Source of the DNA: Clostridiales bacterium
GTDB taxonomy: Bacteria > Bacillota > Clostridia > Peptostreptococcales > Acidaminobacteraceae
Assembly: GCA_016342415.1 (NCBI GenBank)
Contig: JAEIOD010000001.1
Location: 431,271 to 495,270 of the forward strand
Length of the DNA stretch: 64,000 bases
Direction: 5' to 3'
Shown here: piece after piece, positions 7,527-15,848 of the stretch
Layout of the letters: every line of letters begins with the position of its first letter
Numbering within the stretch: the first letter of the stretch is position 1
Notes under the pieces: generated by a model
Seen by the model: only the letters and a program-made list of their open reading frames with translations
What the model was told of the DNA's origin: nothing
The model's database searches: none
Program-made: the position numbers and the translations under genes

Positions 7527-9005
7527 TTATTTAGATATATCCTTCAAACTTCTTAAAACATCTTCAACTATGTTGGCAATATCAGTTGATGATACAGAAC
7601 CAATTTTATCACTGATACTCTCTTGAGTAGCTGTACATGCAGGTTCCTCTCTCTTGAAATCTTTTATGCCATATGCAATTCTCTTGATGTTAATAAGATG
7701 TAGAGGTGTTACATTATCAGAGGTAGCACTGCCACCCCAAGTACCACACCCTAAAGTAAATGAAGGTGAAAGACCGGTTAATACGCCAACGCCTCCTAAA
7801 CTAGATGGTACATTGACTAAAATTCTGAATACTGGTTTTTCAGCAAATCTCATGATAATATCTTCATTTTGAGAATGAATACACATGGTATGGCCAACAC
7901 CACCATTATTTAATAATTCAATACATAAGTTGCATGCTTCTTTCCAGTCATCCACTGTATAGAATCCTAAAACACATGTCAATTTTTCATATGACAGTGG
8001 GAAACCTTTTCCTACACCAAGTTGTTCACCAATTAACACTTTTGTGCCTGCAGGAATATTAATGCCTGCTTTTTTAGCAATGTCCTCAGCACTTTTACCT
8101 ACATATGCAGCATTCATGTCACCATTAGGTTTCACTACACAATTACCAACAATTTCAGTTTCCTCAGTCGTCATGAAATATGCACCAGCTTTTTTAAGCT
8201 CTGCAACAACTTCAGTCTTGATACAATTCTCAACTACTAGAGACTGTTCTGAAGCACAGATTGTACTGTTATCAAATGTTTTTCCTATAATGATGTCATT
8301 GACTGCTTTTTTAACATCAGCAGATCTTTCAATAAATACAGGTGAATTTCCAGGACCAACTCCTAAAGCCGGTTTACCAGCACTGTAAGCTGCCTTCACC
8401 ATACCAGGACCACCAGTTGCGAGTATCATAGAGACTTGTGGGCATTTCATCAACTCATTTGTAGCTTGCATAGACACATTTCTCATACAACCGATAATGC
8501 CTTTTGGTGCACCGGCACTTTCTGCTGCCTCAGCCATAATCATTGCCGCTTCATATGTACATCTAGCTGCAGCAGGATGCGGTGTCATTACGATACCGTT
8601 TCTTGATTTTAAACTGATGATACTTTTAAATATTGCTGTAGATGTTGGATTTGTAGAAGGAATGATTCCCAGTATGACACCCATTGGTTCAGCAATTTCA
8701 ATGATGCCATTTTCTTCATCTCTATTGATAATACCTACAGTTTTCATATCACCTATAAAATCATAAAGATCCTTAGATGCCACTAGATTTTTTAATATTT
8801 TATCCTCAACACGTCCAAATCCTGTATCCTCTACAGCCATTTCTGCTAATTTTTCTGCATTTTGAACAGCAGCATTCACCATAGCTTTTATGATTATATC
8901 AATCTCCGCTTCATCAAAAGATGCCAGGCGTTTTTGTGCTTTTTCACTATCTCTCGCAATGGTTCTTGCTTCATAAATGGATAGTAGATCTTTATCCAAA
9001 GTCAT
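7527..9005 (-). CDS. eutE: EutE, CoA-acylating acetaldehyde dehydrogenase
   Basis: A 492-residue protein of the aldehyde dehydrogenase superfamily that oxidises acetaldehyde with NAD and CoA to acetyl-CoA. The start is the ATG at 9005 behind AAGGAAGG. The catalytic cysteine is in [12 protein letters not shown] (about residue 250); the nucleotide-binding segment [19 protein letters not shown] is clear. It is longer at the C-terminus than core enzymes. After about residue 450 a linker leads to an amphipathic helix, [15 protein letters not shown], a typical encapsulation peptide for loading into the shell lumen. Confidence 0.95.
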   Translation of the reverse strand: MTLDKDLLSIYEARTIARDSEKAQKRLASFDEAEIDIIIKAMVNAAVQNAEKLAEMAVEDTGFGRVEDKILKNLVASKDLYDFIGDMKTVGIINRDEENGIIEIAEPMGVILGIIPSTNPTSTAIFKSIISLKSRNGIVMTPHPAAARCTYEAAMIMAEAAESAGAPKGIIGCMRNVSMQATNELMKCPQVSMILATGGPGMVKAAYSAGKPALGVGPGNSPVFIERSADVKKAVNDIIIGKTFDNSTICASEQSLVVENCIKTEVVAELKKAGAYFMTTEETEIVGNCVVKPNGDMNAAYVGKSAEDIAKKAGINIPAGTKVLIGEQLGVGKGFPLSYEKLTCVLGFYTVDDWKEACNLCIELLNNGGVGHTMCIHSQNEDIIMRFAEKPVFRILVNVPSSLGGVGVLTGLSPSFTLGCGTWGGSATSDNVTPLHLINIKRIAYGIKDFKREEPACTATQESISDKIGSVSSTDIANIVEDVLRSLKDISK

Positions 9006-9006
9006 A

Positions 9007-9591
9007 TTAGTTTCCTTCCTTTGTCTTATAGTACTCACTAATTATTGAACGAAGTTTCTCTTTATTAGCGTTTGAAATCTCTTTACCTGTTATAGGGACA
9101 CCATCAAGTGATCTTAAATATTTTCTAAGATTTTGAACCGACATTTTAAGCACCTCTGATTCAGGCAACAAACCCTTTTTAACAGGTTCAGGTTCTGCTT
9201 TAACAGGTTCTGGTTTCACAGGTTCTACGATTACAGGGTCTACTTTTACTTCTAACTTAGGTTCAGTCTCATTTACACTATCTATGTTTTTTGGTGGTTG
9301 TTGTGTATTATCATTGGGATCTTTGGGCAAAATAGCATTCATATCATCATGAGGTCTAGGAATGACATGTACAGATACAAGCTCACCAACTCTTTGAGCC
9401 GCTGCAGTTCCAGCATCCGTTGCAGCCTTTACAGCGCCAACATCACCTTGAACCATTACCGTCACATATCCTCCACCTATATATTCTTTTTCAAGCAACA
9501 TGACATTTGCGGCTTTAACCATGGCATCTGCAGCTTCAATTGCGCCTACTAACCCTTTTGTCTCAATCATGCCTAATGCTTTTCTTTTCAT
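9007..9591 (-). CDS. eutK: EutK-like BMC shell protein with C-terminal extension
   Basis: A 194-residue protein starting at the ATG at 9591 behind GGAG. An N-terminal BMC-H domain (about 1-95, [20 protein letters not shown]) is followed by an acidic, proline-rich linker with E-P-V-K repeats (about 96-148) and a helical C-terminal domain. That domain reads [20 protein letters not shown] followed by [12 protein letters not shown], which resembles SAP or Rho-N-type nucleic acid-binding folds. EutK of enterics also has a BMC domain plus a helical tail with proposed nucleic acid binding. The eutK label is by analogy; the tail seems to be of a different fold type. Confidence 0.75.
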   Translation of the reverse strand: MKRKALGMIETKGLVGAIEAADAMVKAANVMLLEKEYIGGGYVTVMVQGDVGAVKAATDAGTAAAQRVGELVSVHVIPRPHDDMNAILPKDPNDNTQQPPKNIDSVNETEPKLEVKVDPVIVEPVKPEPVKAEPEPVKKGLLPESEVLKMSVQNLRKYLRSLDGVPITGKEISNANKEKLRSIISEYYKTKEGN

Positions 9592-9610
9592 AATTTCAAC
9601 TCCAAACATT

Positions 9611-9895
9611 CTATTCTGTCATAGTTGGAAGTAATACATCAACCTCATCATGTGGACGTGCAATTACGTGAACTGAAACAAGTTCGCCAACTCTTTGAGC
9701 TGCAGCTGCTCCAGCATCAGTTGCCGCTTTTACAGCACCTACATCACCACGTACCATTACTGTGATTAAACCACCACCGATTTTTTCTTTACCTACTAAA
9801 ACGACGTTAGCCGCTTTAACCATTGCATCTGCAGCTTCAATTGCGCCTACTAAACCTTTTGTTTCTATCATGCCTAAAGCATTTCTTATACTCAT
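9611..9895 (-). CDS. eutM: EutM-type BMC hexamer shell protein, second copy
   Basis: A 94-residue canonical BMC-H protein, almost identical in the core to the product of 14850-15131 ([20 protein letters not shown], then a [13 protein letters not shown] segment). It forms hexamers tiling the microcompartment facets. The gene lies 19 bases upstream of the EutK-like gene, whose BMC domain is a close relative; this suggests local duplication. A strong GGAGG site precedes the ATG. Confidence 0.92.
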   Translation of the reverse strand: MSIRNALGMIETKGLVGAIEAADAMVKAANVVLVGKEKIGGGLITVMVRGDVGAVKAATDAGAAAAQRVGELVSVHVIARPHDEVDVLLPTMTE

Positions 9896-9917
9896 TGTCT
9901 GCCTCCTGTTTTATAGT

Positions 9918-10652
9918 TTACTTATTATTTGATAGTTCCTGCCAGTTTGCCGGGTAAGTTGAGAAGAAAAACTTACAGTATTCAGGTGCAGAAAATGTAA
10001 TTGATGAATCTTTTGGAATATAGAACACATCTCCTGCATTACCGATATATTTTCTACCATCAATTGTAATTTCAAGACTACCTTCAATAATGTAATCCAC
10101 CTCGTCATAACCCAATGTCCAATCAAAAGAGCTGTTTTCAATTTCTAAAAAACCTGTAGCCATATTTGGACATTCTTTGATATTTAATACTTCTTTTATA
10201 CCAACTTTATCTGTTGGAATGCCAGTATCAAATCTATCACATTTAACAGTCTCACCTCGAACAAGTCGAATGCCACTTGGATCACATTCTTTTACCATCT
10301 CAGGTCGTTTTTCAACTGTACCTATTTTTGCAACTACCTTGTTTACAATTTTATTGATTAGTTCTTCAGTAATATTTAAACCACTGTCACTTACCTCATT
10401 GGCAATTATACTTTCCACAGAAACATCCTCTTTCTCAACTAATGGTTGTGATGGTGCTACAACTGGGATTTGATCACCTTTAAGAATTTTTATCCCAAGT
10501 TCGTTTGCACAATCCTTTGCAGCTGGTGTCACTATCGTATTGTCATCTACACAGATGTGTTTCTCTTTATTATTAAATATAGTTCTCATATCATTAACTG
10601 TTATTAGTTTTTTCAACGATTTCACCACACTTTCTTGTTTATTATCATTCAT
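9918..10652 (-). CDS. eutQ: EutQ, cupin-fold acetate kinase
   Basis: A 244-residue protein whose C-terminal half is a single cupin domain of the EutQ family (SSFDWTLGYDEVDYIIEGSL with D-E-V-D-Y metal-cupin region, then GDVFYIPKDSSITF). The N-terminal about 130 residues include a possible targeting segment and a variable linker. EutQ has been reported to act as an acetate kinase, making ATP from acetyl phosphate, and to support shell assembly. The ATG at 10652 has only a weak ribosome binding site, so expression may rely on coupling within the operon. Confidence 0.9.
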   Translation of the reverse strand: MNDNKQESVVKSLKKLITVNDMRTIFNNKEKHICVDDNTIVTPAAKDCANELGIKILKGDQIPVVAPSQPLVEKEDVSVESIIANEVSDSGLNITEELINKIVNKVVAKIGTVEKRPEMVKECDPSGIRLVRGETVKCDRFDTGIPTDKVGIKEVLNIKECPNMATGFLEIENSSFDWTLGYDEVDYIIEGSLEITIDGRKYIGNAGDVFYIPKDSSITFSAPEYCKFFFSTYPANWQELSNNK

Positions 10653-10681
10653 TTTGGTTTATAGTCATTCTTTTTTTGTTA

Positions 10682-11230
10682 TTACATTAACACTTTTTTA
10701 AAATCTTTGTGAGGTGACGGAATAACCACGTAGTGTACTAAATTGCCACTATCTTTGATCACATTCACCCCTGCTTCCGTTGATGCATTTACATCAGATA
10801 CATCACCAGTCATTATTAAAAATGATTTTCCCCCGATACCTGTTCCAAGTCTTATTTCCATTAATTCAACGTCTGCTGCTTTTACACAAATATCTGCAGC
10901 TTGAATTAAAGTTGGTATGGCAAAACTTTCTATAACACCTATGGCTTGGATGTGTTCAATTTCTGCCGTGCATGCTATTGCAGGAAATATCTGTTCATCA
11001 ACATTAGGAATCACCAAAGAATCGTTCATGAACTCTCCACCAAGCTGTTCAGCAGCTTTCACTGCATTCTCTACAGCTGATATATCACCATGAACAAGAG
11101 TCATATATTTTCCAGGGCAAGTAGGCACTGCAGTAATTAACTCAATATTCGCACTCTTCAACATGTGATCTGCAACTTCAATGCCCTTTGCAATACTACT
11201 AAATTCTACAAGACCAATCGCTCTAACCAA
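10682..11230 (-). CDS. pduT: PduT-like tandem-BMC shell protein with Fe-S site
   Basis: A 182-residue protein with two BMC domains in tandem (about 1-90 and 95-182), forming pseudohexameric trimers. The TTG start at 11230, behind AAGGGGG and overlapping the pduS stop by 8 bases, gives the usual PduT length. It also puts the cysteine of TCPGKYM at residue 38, the position that ligates a [4Fe-4S] cluster in the pore of PduT. The second domain carries GTGIGGKSFLIMTGDVSDV. The likely job is passing electrons across the shell together with PduS next door. Confidence 0.88.
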   Translation of the reverse strand: MVRAIGLVEFSSIAKGIEVADHMLKSANIELITAVPTCPGKYMTLVHGDISAVENAVKAAEQLGGEFMNDSLVIPNVDEQIFPAIACTAEIEHIQAIGVIESFAIPTLIQAADICVKAADVELMEIRLGTGIGGKSFLIMTGDVSDVNASTEAGVNVIKDSGNLVHYVVIPSPHKDFKKVLM

Positions 11231-12572
11231 AATCTCTACCCCCTTGCTCTGCTTCAATTATTATGTCGTTAGCAGTTATATCAACTATTTTCCCAGTAAT
11301 ACTTGCATGAACATTTGCGCCAAGTGCATCCTTTGGAATCATAGCTATTAACTCTCCCTTTTGAACATTAGTGCCTATTTCAACAGTTGCCATAGCAGGT
11401 GCACCAATATGTTGTTTTAAAGGTATGATCACTTTATTGTTTTCATGATCCCATTCTTTTATCGGCGCTTTCACATCATACTGTTTTAGTCCAAGTTTTC
11501 TGATCAGACGTTTTACAGGGATTTTTCTGTACTCCCTAAAAGAAGATGCAACAAACTCCTTGTCTTTGTTATCAACTGTTATACCAGCATTTCTTAACTC
11601 TTGTTTAATCAAAACATTCATCTTCTTTGGTGATAAATCGTTAGGACATGCATACAATTCACATGCACCACACTCAGAACAGCCAATAGCAGTTTTCATA
11701 GATTTATAGTCGTTTATTCCATAATTCACAATACGCATGACTTTATCCGGTTTTACATCATGTCCAAGCATATCCCTAGGACATAAGTCAGTACACTTTG
11801 AACATTGAATACAAGCTGTTCTAGATTTTTTTATTGAATCATGAATGCTCATTGTCTTATTTTTAATCAAACTATGTGTTTCATCCATTAGAATGATTGA
11901 TTTTGTTGTTTTTGTAATTGGTAGTTTAAAATCAGTTATCACTTGTCCCATCATAGGGCCACCATCAATAATCACTTTATGCTCAAGATCCTCAACACCA
12001 CAACTTTTCAATACGTCTTCATAACTGACACCAATTGGAATTTCATAAGTGGCCGGTTCAGGCACTTCTCCTATTACAGTGACATAAGTTGTTGTAACCG
12101 CTATGTCGTTGTAAGCATTTAGTACATTAAGTGCCGTTTCAACATTACAAACCATACAGCCTACATTTAATGGAATACCACCAAGAGGTACGATTCTCTT
12201 AAGCACCTCATATACTGTTACTTGCTCATCACCTGCTGGATAAAAATCCTTTAGTAAAAACAACTCTATATTCACATAATCTTTTAGTAGCTCTTCCAGT
12301 TTTTCTATGACCTCTTGATGTTTTTCCTTTACTGCAATGAAAGCCTTTTTACCTTCAGTAACATCAAGAATCATCTGTAAACCATCAATAACTTTTAATG
12401 CTCTTTTATCAAGTAATTCCTGGTCAACACGAATAAGCGGTTCACATTCAGCTGCATTTAGAATTACATATTCCACTTTAGTTGATAACTTCACATGTGT
12501 CGGAAATCCGGCGCCCCCAGCGCCTACAACACCTGCCAGTTTTACTTTTTCAACTAATTTTTCTATCATCAT
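11223..12572 (-). CDS. pduS: PduS-like flavo/iron-sulfur electron-transfer protein (RnfC-like)
   Basis: A 449-residue protein with the RnfC/Nqo1-like N-terminal nucleotide- and flavin-binding region (GVVGAGGAGFPTHVKL near residue 14, NAAECEP near 39). An SLBB-like segment follows, then two [4Fe-4S] motifs: C254-C257-C260-C264 and C298-C301-C304-C309. The C-terminus is a lipoyl-like barrel. PduS reduces cobalamin for the adenosyltransferase in Pdu systems and binds PduT. Here it could serve EutT or re-oxidise NADH across the shell. AGGAGG precedes a double ATG at 12572/12569; the second has better spacing. Confidence 0.9.
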   Translation of the reverse strand: MMIEKLVEKVKLAGVVGAGGAGFPTHVKLSTKVEYVILNAAECEPLIRVDQELLDKRALKVIDGLQMILDVTEGKKAFIAVKEKHQEVIEKLEELLKDYVNIELFLLKDFYPAGDEQVTVYEVLKRIVPLGGIPLNVGCMVCNVETALNVLNAYNDIAVTTTYVTVIGEVPEPATYEIPIGVSYEDVLKSCGVEDLEHKVIIDGGPMMGQVITDFKLPITKTTKSIILMDETHSLIKNKTMSIHDSIKKSRTACIQCSKCTDLCPRDMLGHDVKPDKVMRIVNYGINDYKSMKTAIGCSECGACELYACPNDLSPKKMNVLIKQELRNAGITVDNKDKEFVASSFREYRKIPVKRLIRKLGLKQYDVKAPIKEWDHENNKVIIPLKQHIGAPAMATVEIGTNVQKGELIAMIPKDALGANVHASITGKIVDITANDIIIEAEQGGRDFG

Positions 12573-12578
12573 TACCTC

Positions 12579-12845
12579 CTATAGTTCAGCATTTTCATCA
12601 ATAATGCCTATTATTATTGAATCAATTGGTGCTTCATCACTGCCCAATGACTTTCTTGCTGAACTACCTTGAGTTATTAGAACTCTCTCTCCAATACCTG
12701 CTCCAATTAAATCCACAGCAACAATATTTCTACTGTTGTCATGGTTTTGTGAATCAAGTAATTTAACGATCAATAGTTTCATGCCTGTCAAACTATCTTC
12801 TTTTCTGGTACACCATACACTATTTATAACTTGACCTATAATCAT
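12579..12845 (-). CDS. eutN: EutN, BMC vertex pentamer protein
   Basis: An 88-residue EutN/CcmL-type protein that closes the vertices of the shell as pentamers. Typical features are MIIGQVINSVWCTRKEDSL at the start, V-A-V-D-L-I-G-A-G-I-G-E-R-V-L in the middle and the terminal A-P-I-D-S-I-I-I-G-I-I-D segment. It sits 6 bases upstream of pduS and 17 bases after the GrpU-like gene, within the shell block of the operon. Confidence 0.93.
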   Translation of the reverse strand: MIIGQVINSVWCTRKEDSLTGMKLLIVKLLDSQNHDNSRNIVAVDLIGAGIGERVLITQGSSARKSLGSDEAPIDSIIIGIIDENAEL

Positions 12846-12862
12846 TTGCCTCTACCACCCTT

Positions 12863-13174
12863 CTAAAAACCTTCATTCAACGCGTCGTTAAAAGCTGCTT
12901 TCAGTGCACCTATTGCTGTTTCTACGGAAAATGTATCACCCATTATTGCAATCATTGCTATATGTTGTGGACAAATTCCCATGATTTCTTCAACTGTTAC
13001 ATCAGCAGCTTTTTCTGCAATGTCTGCAGCCCATAACATTTCTGAAAGTTTCCCCTGCAACAGACCAACTGAATCATATTTCAGATCCACTCGAATCCTA
13101 CTTTTTGGCAGTCGATTCTGAATCATATTCACCACACCATCAGAAGGTGATTTAATTATTTTAAAATCCATCAT
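12863..13174 (-). CDS. GrpU-like, circularly permuted BMC shell protein with GxCPQ motif
   Basis: A 103-residue divergent BMC protein. The canonical C-terminal element (compare VIPSPHKDF in PduT) appears here at the N-terminus as FKIIKSPSDGVVNMI, followed by the usual VGLLQGKLSEMLWAADIAEK and a final GDTFSVETAIGAL. This indicates circular permutation. G66-I-C-P-Q70 lies in the pore-loop position. GrpU shell proteins of glycyl-radical microcompartments carry a cysteine motif of this kind and bind an iron-sulfur cluster in the hexamer pore. Its presence among eut genes beside pduS and pduT points to a redox role. The GrpU assignment rests on recalled motif and topology, not a search. Confidence 0.75.
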   Translation of the reverse strand: MMDFKIIKSPSDGVVNMIQNRLPKSRIRVDLKYDSVGLLQGKLSEMLWAADIAEKAADVTVEEIMGICPQHIAMIAIMGDTFSVETAIGALKAAFNDALNEGF

Positions 13175-13180
13175 ACCCTC

Positions 13181-14008
13181 CTAGTTAAACTTACAGTTCA
13201 TTGCAATGCCAACTGGTGTAACAAATAGTGGATTAACCGGCTTATAAGTCTTAATGCCTACTTCCTTTTCTATCTCACGTTCAATATTTTCTAAACAACT
13301 TGTACCGCCTACTAAATAAATTTCATTGATATTGAAGCTTGATATGTGTTTTTTTATAATCGTACCAACCTTCTGAGATACCGGTTTTAGAACCGCCGAT
13401 ATTTCTTTCTGTCGTTTTACATCTTTTTTTAGTTCTTCTGCTTCTTCAAATGTAATTTTATAAGCACCTGATAATACAAGTGTAAACTGTGTGCCGCCCG
13501 TTGCTTCGTCAGCAACATATACAACATTTCCGCCATCTAAAACAGACAACCCGGTAGAGCCTCCACCGATATCAACAACAACACCATCAGTCATACCAAG
13601 TACAGCATTTGCTGCTGTTGGTTCATCAACAACATTAGTCACTTCAAAACCTGCACCTTCAACTACATTTTGTATGTACCTCGAATCGTTAAGTGAAGTA
13701 CCTGGAGGGATTGCAACAGCTGCATAAATCAATTCACAGCAGATTTTTTCTTCTATTTCCGCCTTCAGTTCTCGAACAATCTTTATGGCTTCAATGAAAT
13801 CTACTACCAATCCATCTTTTACAACCTGAGCAAACCTATATGCCCCTGCAATGGGCCGCTTATGTTCATCCAACACCGAAATCACTATATAGGCTGTACC
13901 TAAATCGACACCTACATATAATTTTTCTTTATTTTCTGGAATGATAGGTTGTTTAATAACTTTCTCAAAGTCAGAAATAATCTCATTCGTTCTATCAAAT
14001 AAACCCAT
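13181..14008 (-). CDS. eutJ: EutJ, Hsp70/actin-fold chaperone-like protein
   Basis: A 275-residue protein of the sugar kinase/Hsp70/actin fold. Visible ATP-binding segments are YVGVDLGTAYIVISVLDEHK (phosphate 1), VVDIGGGSTGLSVLDGG (phosphate 2) and YLVGGTSCLENIEREI (adenosine). The length fits EutJ/PduJ-associated chaperone proteins of ethanolamine loci. The precise role is not settled; a chaperone for shell or enzyme assembly is usually proposed. It starts at an ATG behind GAGGG and is 6 bases upstream of the GrpU-like gene. Confidence 0.92.
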   Translation of the reverse strand: MGLFDRTNEIISDFEKVIKQPIIPENKEKLYVGVDLGTAYIVISVLDEHKRPIAGAYRFAQVVKDGLVVDFIEAIKIVRELKAEIEEKICCELIYAAVAIPPGTSLNDSRYIQNVVEGAGFEVTNVVDEPTAANAVLGMTDGVVVDIGGGSTGLSVLDGGNVVYVADEATGGTQFTLVLSGAYKITFEEAEELKKDVKRQKEISAVLKPVSQKVGTIIKKHISSFNINEIYLVGGTSCLENIEREIEKEVGIKTYKPVNPLFVTPVGIAMNCKFN

Positions 14009-14033
14009 TATTTATCCCTCCCATAATACATAC

Positions 14034-14813
14034 TTAATATTGTCCACTAATGAATTTACAGATCATAATATACAAAAGGCTACTTAATCGGTTTAGAGCC
14101 AATACGATATCACCCTTTGCACACATATCCTCTTCAGGCGTATAAAACGCTTCTACGGCAGCAATTTCCAACTGTCTAACCATAGCCCTAATTTTATTGA
14201 TATATCCATATATCTGTCCATACTTTGGATTCGGAAGTATATGTTTTACTCCAAAATGTTTCTCAGGATAATGAGAGTACTCTCTTATATCCGCATCTGA
14301 CCATTCATTAAATTCTATAAATGCCAATGGTTCATCTAAAACTTCTGCCCTCATAATTTTCTGGAGGTATTCAAATATATTCGTTAGATCATCCTCAATT
14401 TTTTTGTGTCCGCAGAACCTTATCTGATTGATGCAACAAATACATTCCGCTTCAAGGAGATCCAATTGACCCCTAAACTTGATTATTGGGTCGTATTTCG
14501 CAACCAAAAATTTGCCTTTTAAATGGGTGCAATGTTCAGGTTTTTCCATGATAATCTTTCCCGAAGGAAGGTAAACATATCCTTGCTCAGGTACTTTTAT
14601 GTTATCCAAGTCGACCTTTCTCACAGCCTTCTTTTGATCCCTTTCTGATTGCTCAGTCTTTACAGATGATTCTGACCGAATTATTCTTATACTTCTCTCA
14701 CTTAAAAATTGTGAGGCAGCAGGAGTTAATCTTTCATCTCTGTATAGAGTAAAAGAATCAAATATTTCTGCTTTGAATTGAGCTCTCAATTCAATTTCAG
14801 TTATAATTCTCAT
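14034..14813 (-). CDS. eutT: EutT, corrinoid adenosyltransferase
   Basis: A 259-residue protein of the EutT/PduO-C-like cobalamin adenosyltransferase group that makes adenosylcobalamin for EutBC. The N-terminal half (ITEIELRAQFKAEIFDSFTL) and the helical C-terminal bundle are typical. A cysteine cluster C124-I-C126-C127 with C134, and H94/H97 upstream, recalls but does not exactly match the HX11CCX2C metal site described for the Salmonella enzyme, so metal use may differ. AAGGAGG precedes the ATG. PduS downstream could supply reduced cobalamin. Confidence 0.9.
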   Translation of the reverse strand: MRIITEIELRAQFKAEIFDSFTLYRDERLTPAASQFLSERSIRIIRSESSVKTEQSERDQKKAVRKVDLDNIKVPEQGYVYLPSGKIIMEKPEHCTHLKGKFLVAKYDPIIKFRGQLDLLEAECICCINQIRFCGHKKIEDDLTNIFEYLQKIMRAEVLDEPLAFIEFNEWSDADIREYSHYPEKHFGVKHILPNPKYGQIYGYINKIRAMVRQLEIAAVEAFYTPEEDMCAKGDIVLALNRLSSLLYIMICKFISGQY

Positions 14814-14849
14814 AAACTACCTCCTTATTTTTATTTAATATGACTGTAA

Positions 14850-15131
14850 CTATCCAATCTTAGGCAACACAGCTTCAACATCACTATGAGGTCTAGGAAT
14901 AACATGAACAGAAATAAGTTCTCCAACTCTTTGAGCAGCAGCTGCACCAGCATCAGTAGCAGCCTTTACTGCACCAACATCACCTCTTACCATGACAGTT
15001 ACTAAACCGCCGCCGATATGTTCTTTACCCATTAAAGTTACATTAGCTGCTTTTACCATAGCATCAGCAGCTTCTATAGAACCTACTAAACCTTTTGTTT
15101 CTATCATTCCTAAAGCTTGATTTGATTTCAT
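14850..15131 (-). CDS. eutM: EutM, BMC hexamer shell protein
   Basis: A 93-residue canonical BMC-H protein ([41 protein letters not shown]-terminal [18 protein letters not shown]), the major facet tile of the ethanolamine compartment. It is the first of two EutM copies in the operon (the other is 9611-9895) and lies between eutL and eutT. GAGGGG precedes the ATG. Confidence 0.95.
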   Translation of the reverse strand: MKSNQALGMIETKGLVGSIEAADAMVKAANVTLMGKEHIGGGLVTVMVRGDVGAVKAATDAGAAAAQRVGELISVHVIPRPHSDVEAVLPKIG

Positions 15132-15177
15132 AATTTATATCCCCTCTCAAATTATCATAAATTGTCGTCAGTAATTA

Positions 15178-15831
15178 TTAGTATTCTCTTGGATTTTCAG
15201 CTACAAATGTAACGGCGTTTTTAAAAGCTTCACATGCAGCTTTACACGCTGATTGACTTCCAGTTAAAAGGCCACCACCAAAGTTTGTTTCACTAGGCGG
15301 TCCGTAAAATGCAACCATTTTAACATCGGCAGCTTTTATAGCAGCATCTAATGCATAAATAGCTTCAATTGGAGGTGCAATAAGGTATGCAATCGCTTCA
15401 CCTTCATTAACTCCAGCAACCTCTGAAAGGTATGACCCTGTTCTTGAAATTGTATGAGCGTAATAACAAATGCTATCGTCTTCATTGACACTATAGAAAC
15501 ATGCATCATTTTCGATAAAATCTATCGCTGAGTCTAAACCGCTTCTTACTTCAGCAGGATTTGGACCTGCAATGATTCCGATAAACTCACCTGCCAACTT
15601 AGAGTTTGCATTAACAGCGCCACCGTAGAATGATTTTGCATAAACAACACTAATGTCTGCTTTTTTAGTTGCATCATCAAGTGCGGTATAAGAAACGTCA
15701 TCAAGGTCTGTTGTTAAAATACCAATACTTCTATGCTCTGGTTTTAATCCTAAGTTTGTAGCCATTTCACGATCGATGTTGGAAATAATTTTTGTACTCA
15801 GTACGGTTCCCCGTAATGCATCATTTTTCAT
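15178..15831 (-). CDS. eutL: EutL, gated tandem-BMC trimer shell protein
   Basis: A 217-residue protein with two permuted BMC domains (about 1-110 and 111-217) in the order typical of EutL. Conserved segments include LGLKPEHRSIGILTTDLDDV and AGVNEGEAIAYLIAPPIEAI. The start is the ATG at 15831 behind AAGGAG, giving the usual family length; an upstream ATG at 15852 would extend into the eutA end. EutL trimers form a large pore with open and closed states and bind ethanolamine, so it probably controls substrate or cofactor entry. Confidence 0.95.
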   Translation of the reverse strand: MKNDALRGTVLSTKIISNIDREMATNLGLKPEHRSIGILTTDLDDVSYTALDDATKKADISVVYAKSFYGGAVNANSKLAGEFIGIIAGPNPAEVRSGLDSAIDFIENDACFYSVNEDDSICYYAHTISRTGSYLSEVAGVNEGEAIAYLIAPPIEAIYALDAAIKAADVKMVAFYGPPSETNFGGGLLTGSQSACKAACEAFKNAVTFVAENPREY

Positions 15832-15848
15832 CTTTATTCTCCTTAATA

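Noticed and set aside
7654..8766. Plus-strand frames across eutE and other eut genes
   Set aside because: They are shadows of the minus-strand genes, with biased composition and no ribosome binding sites.
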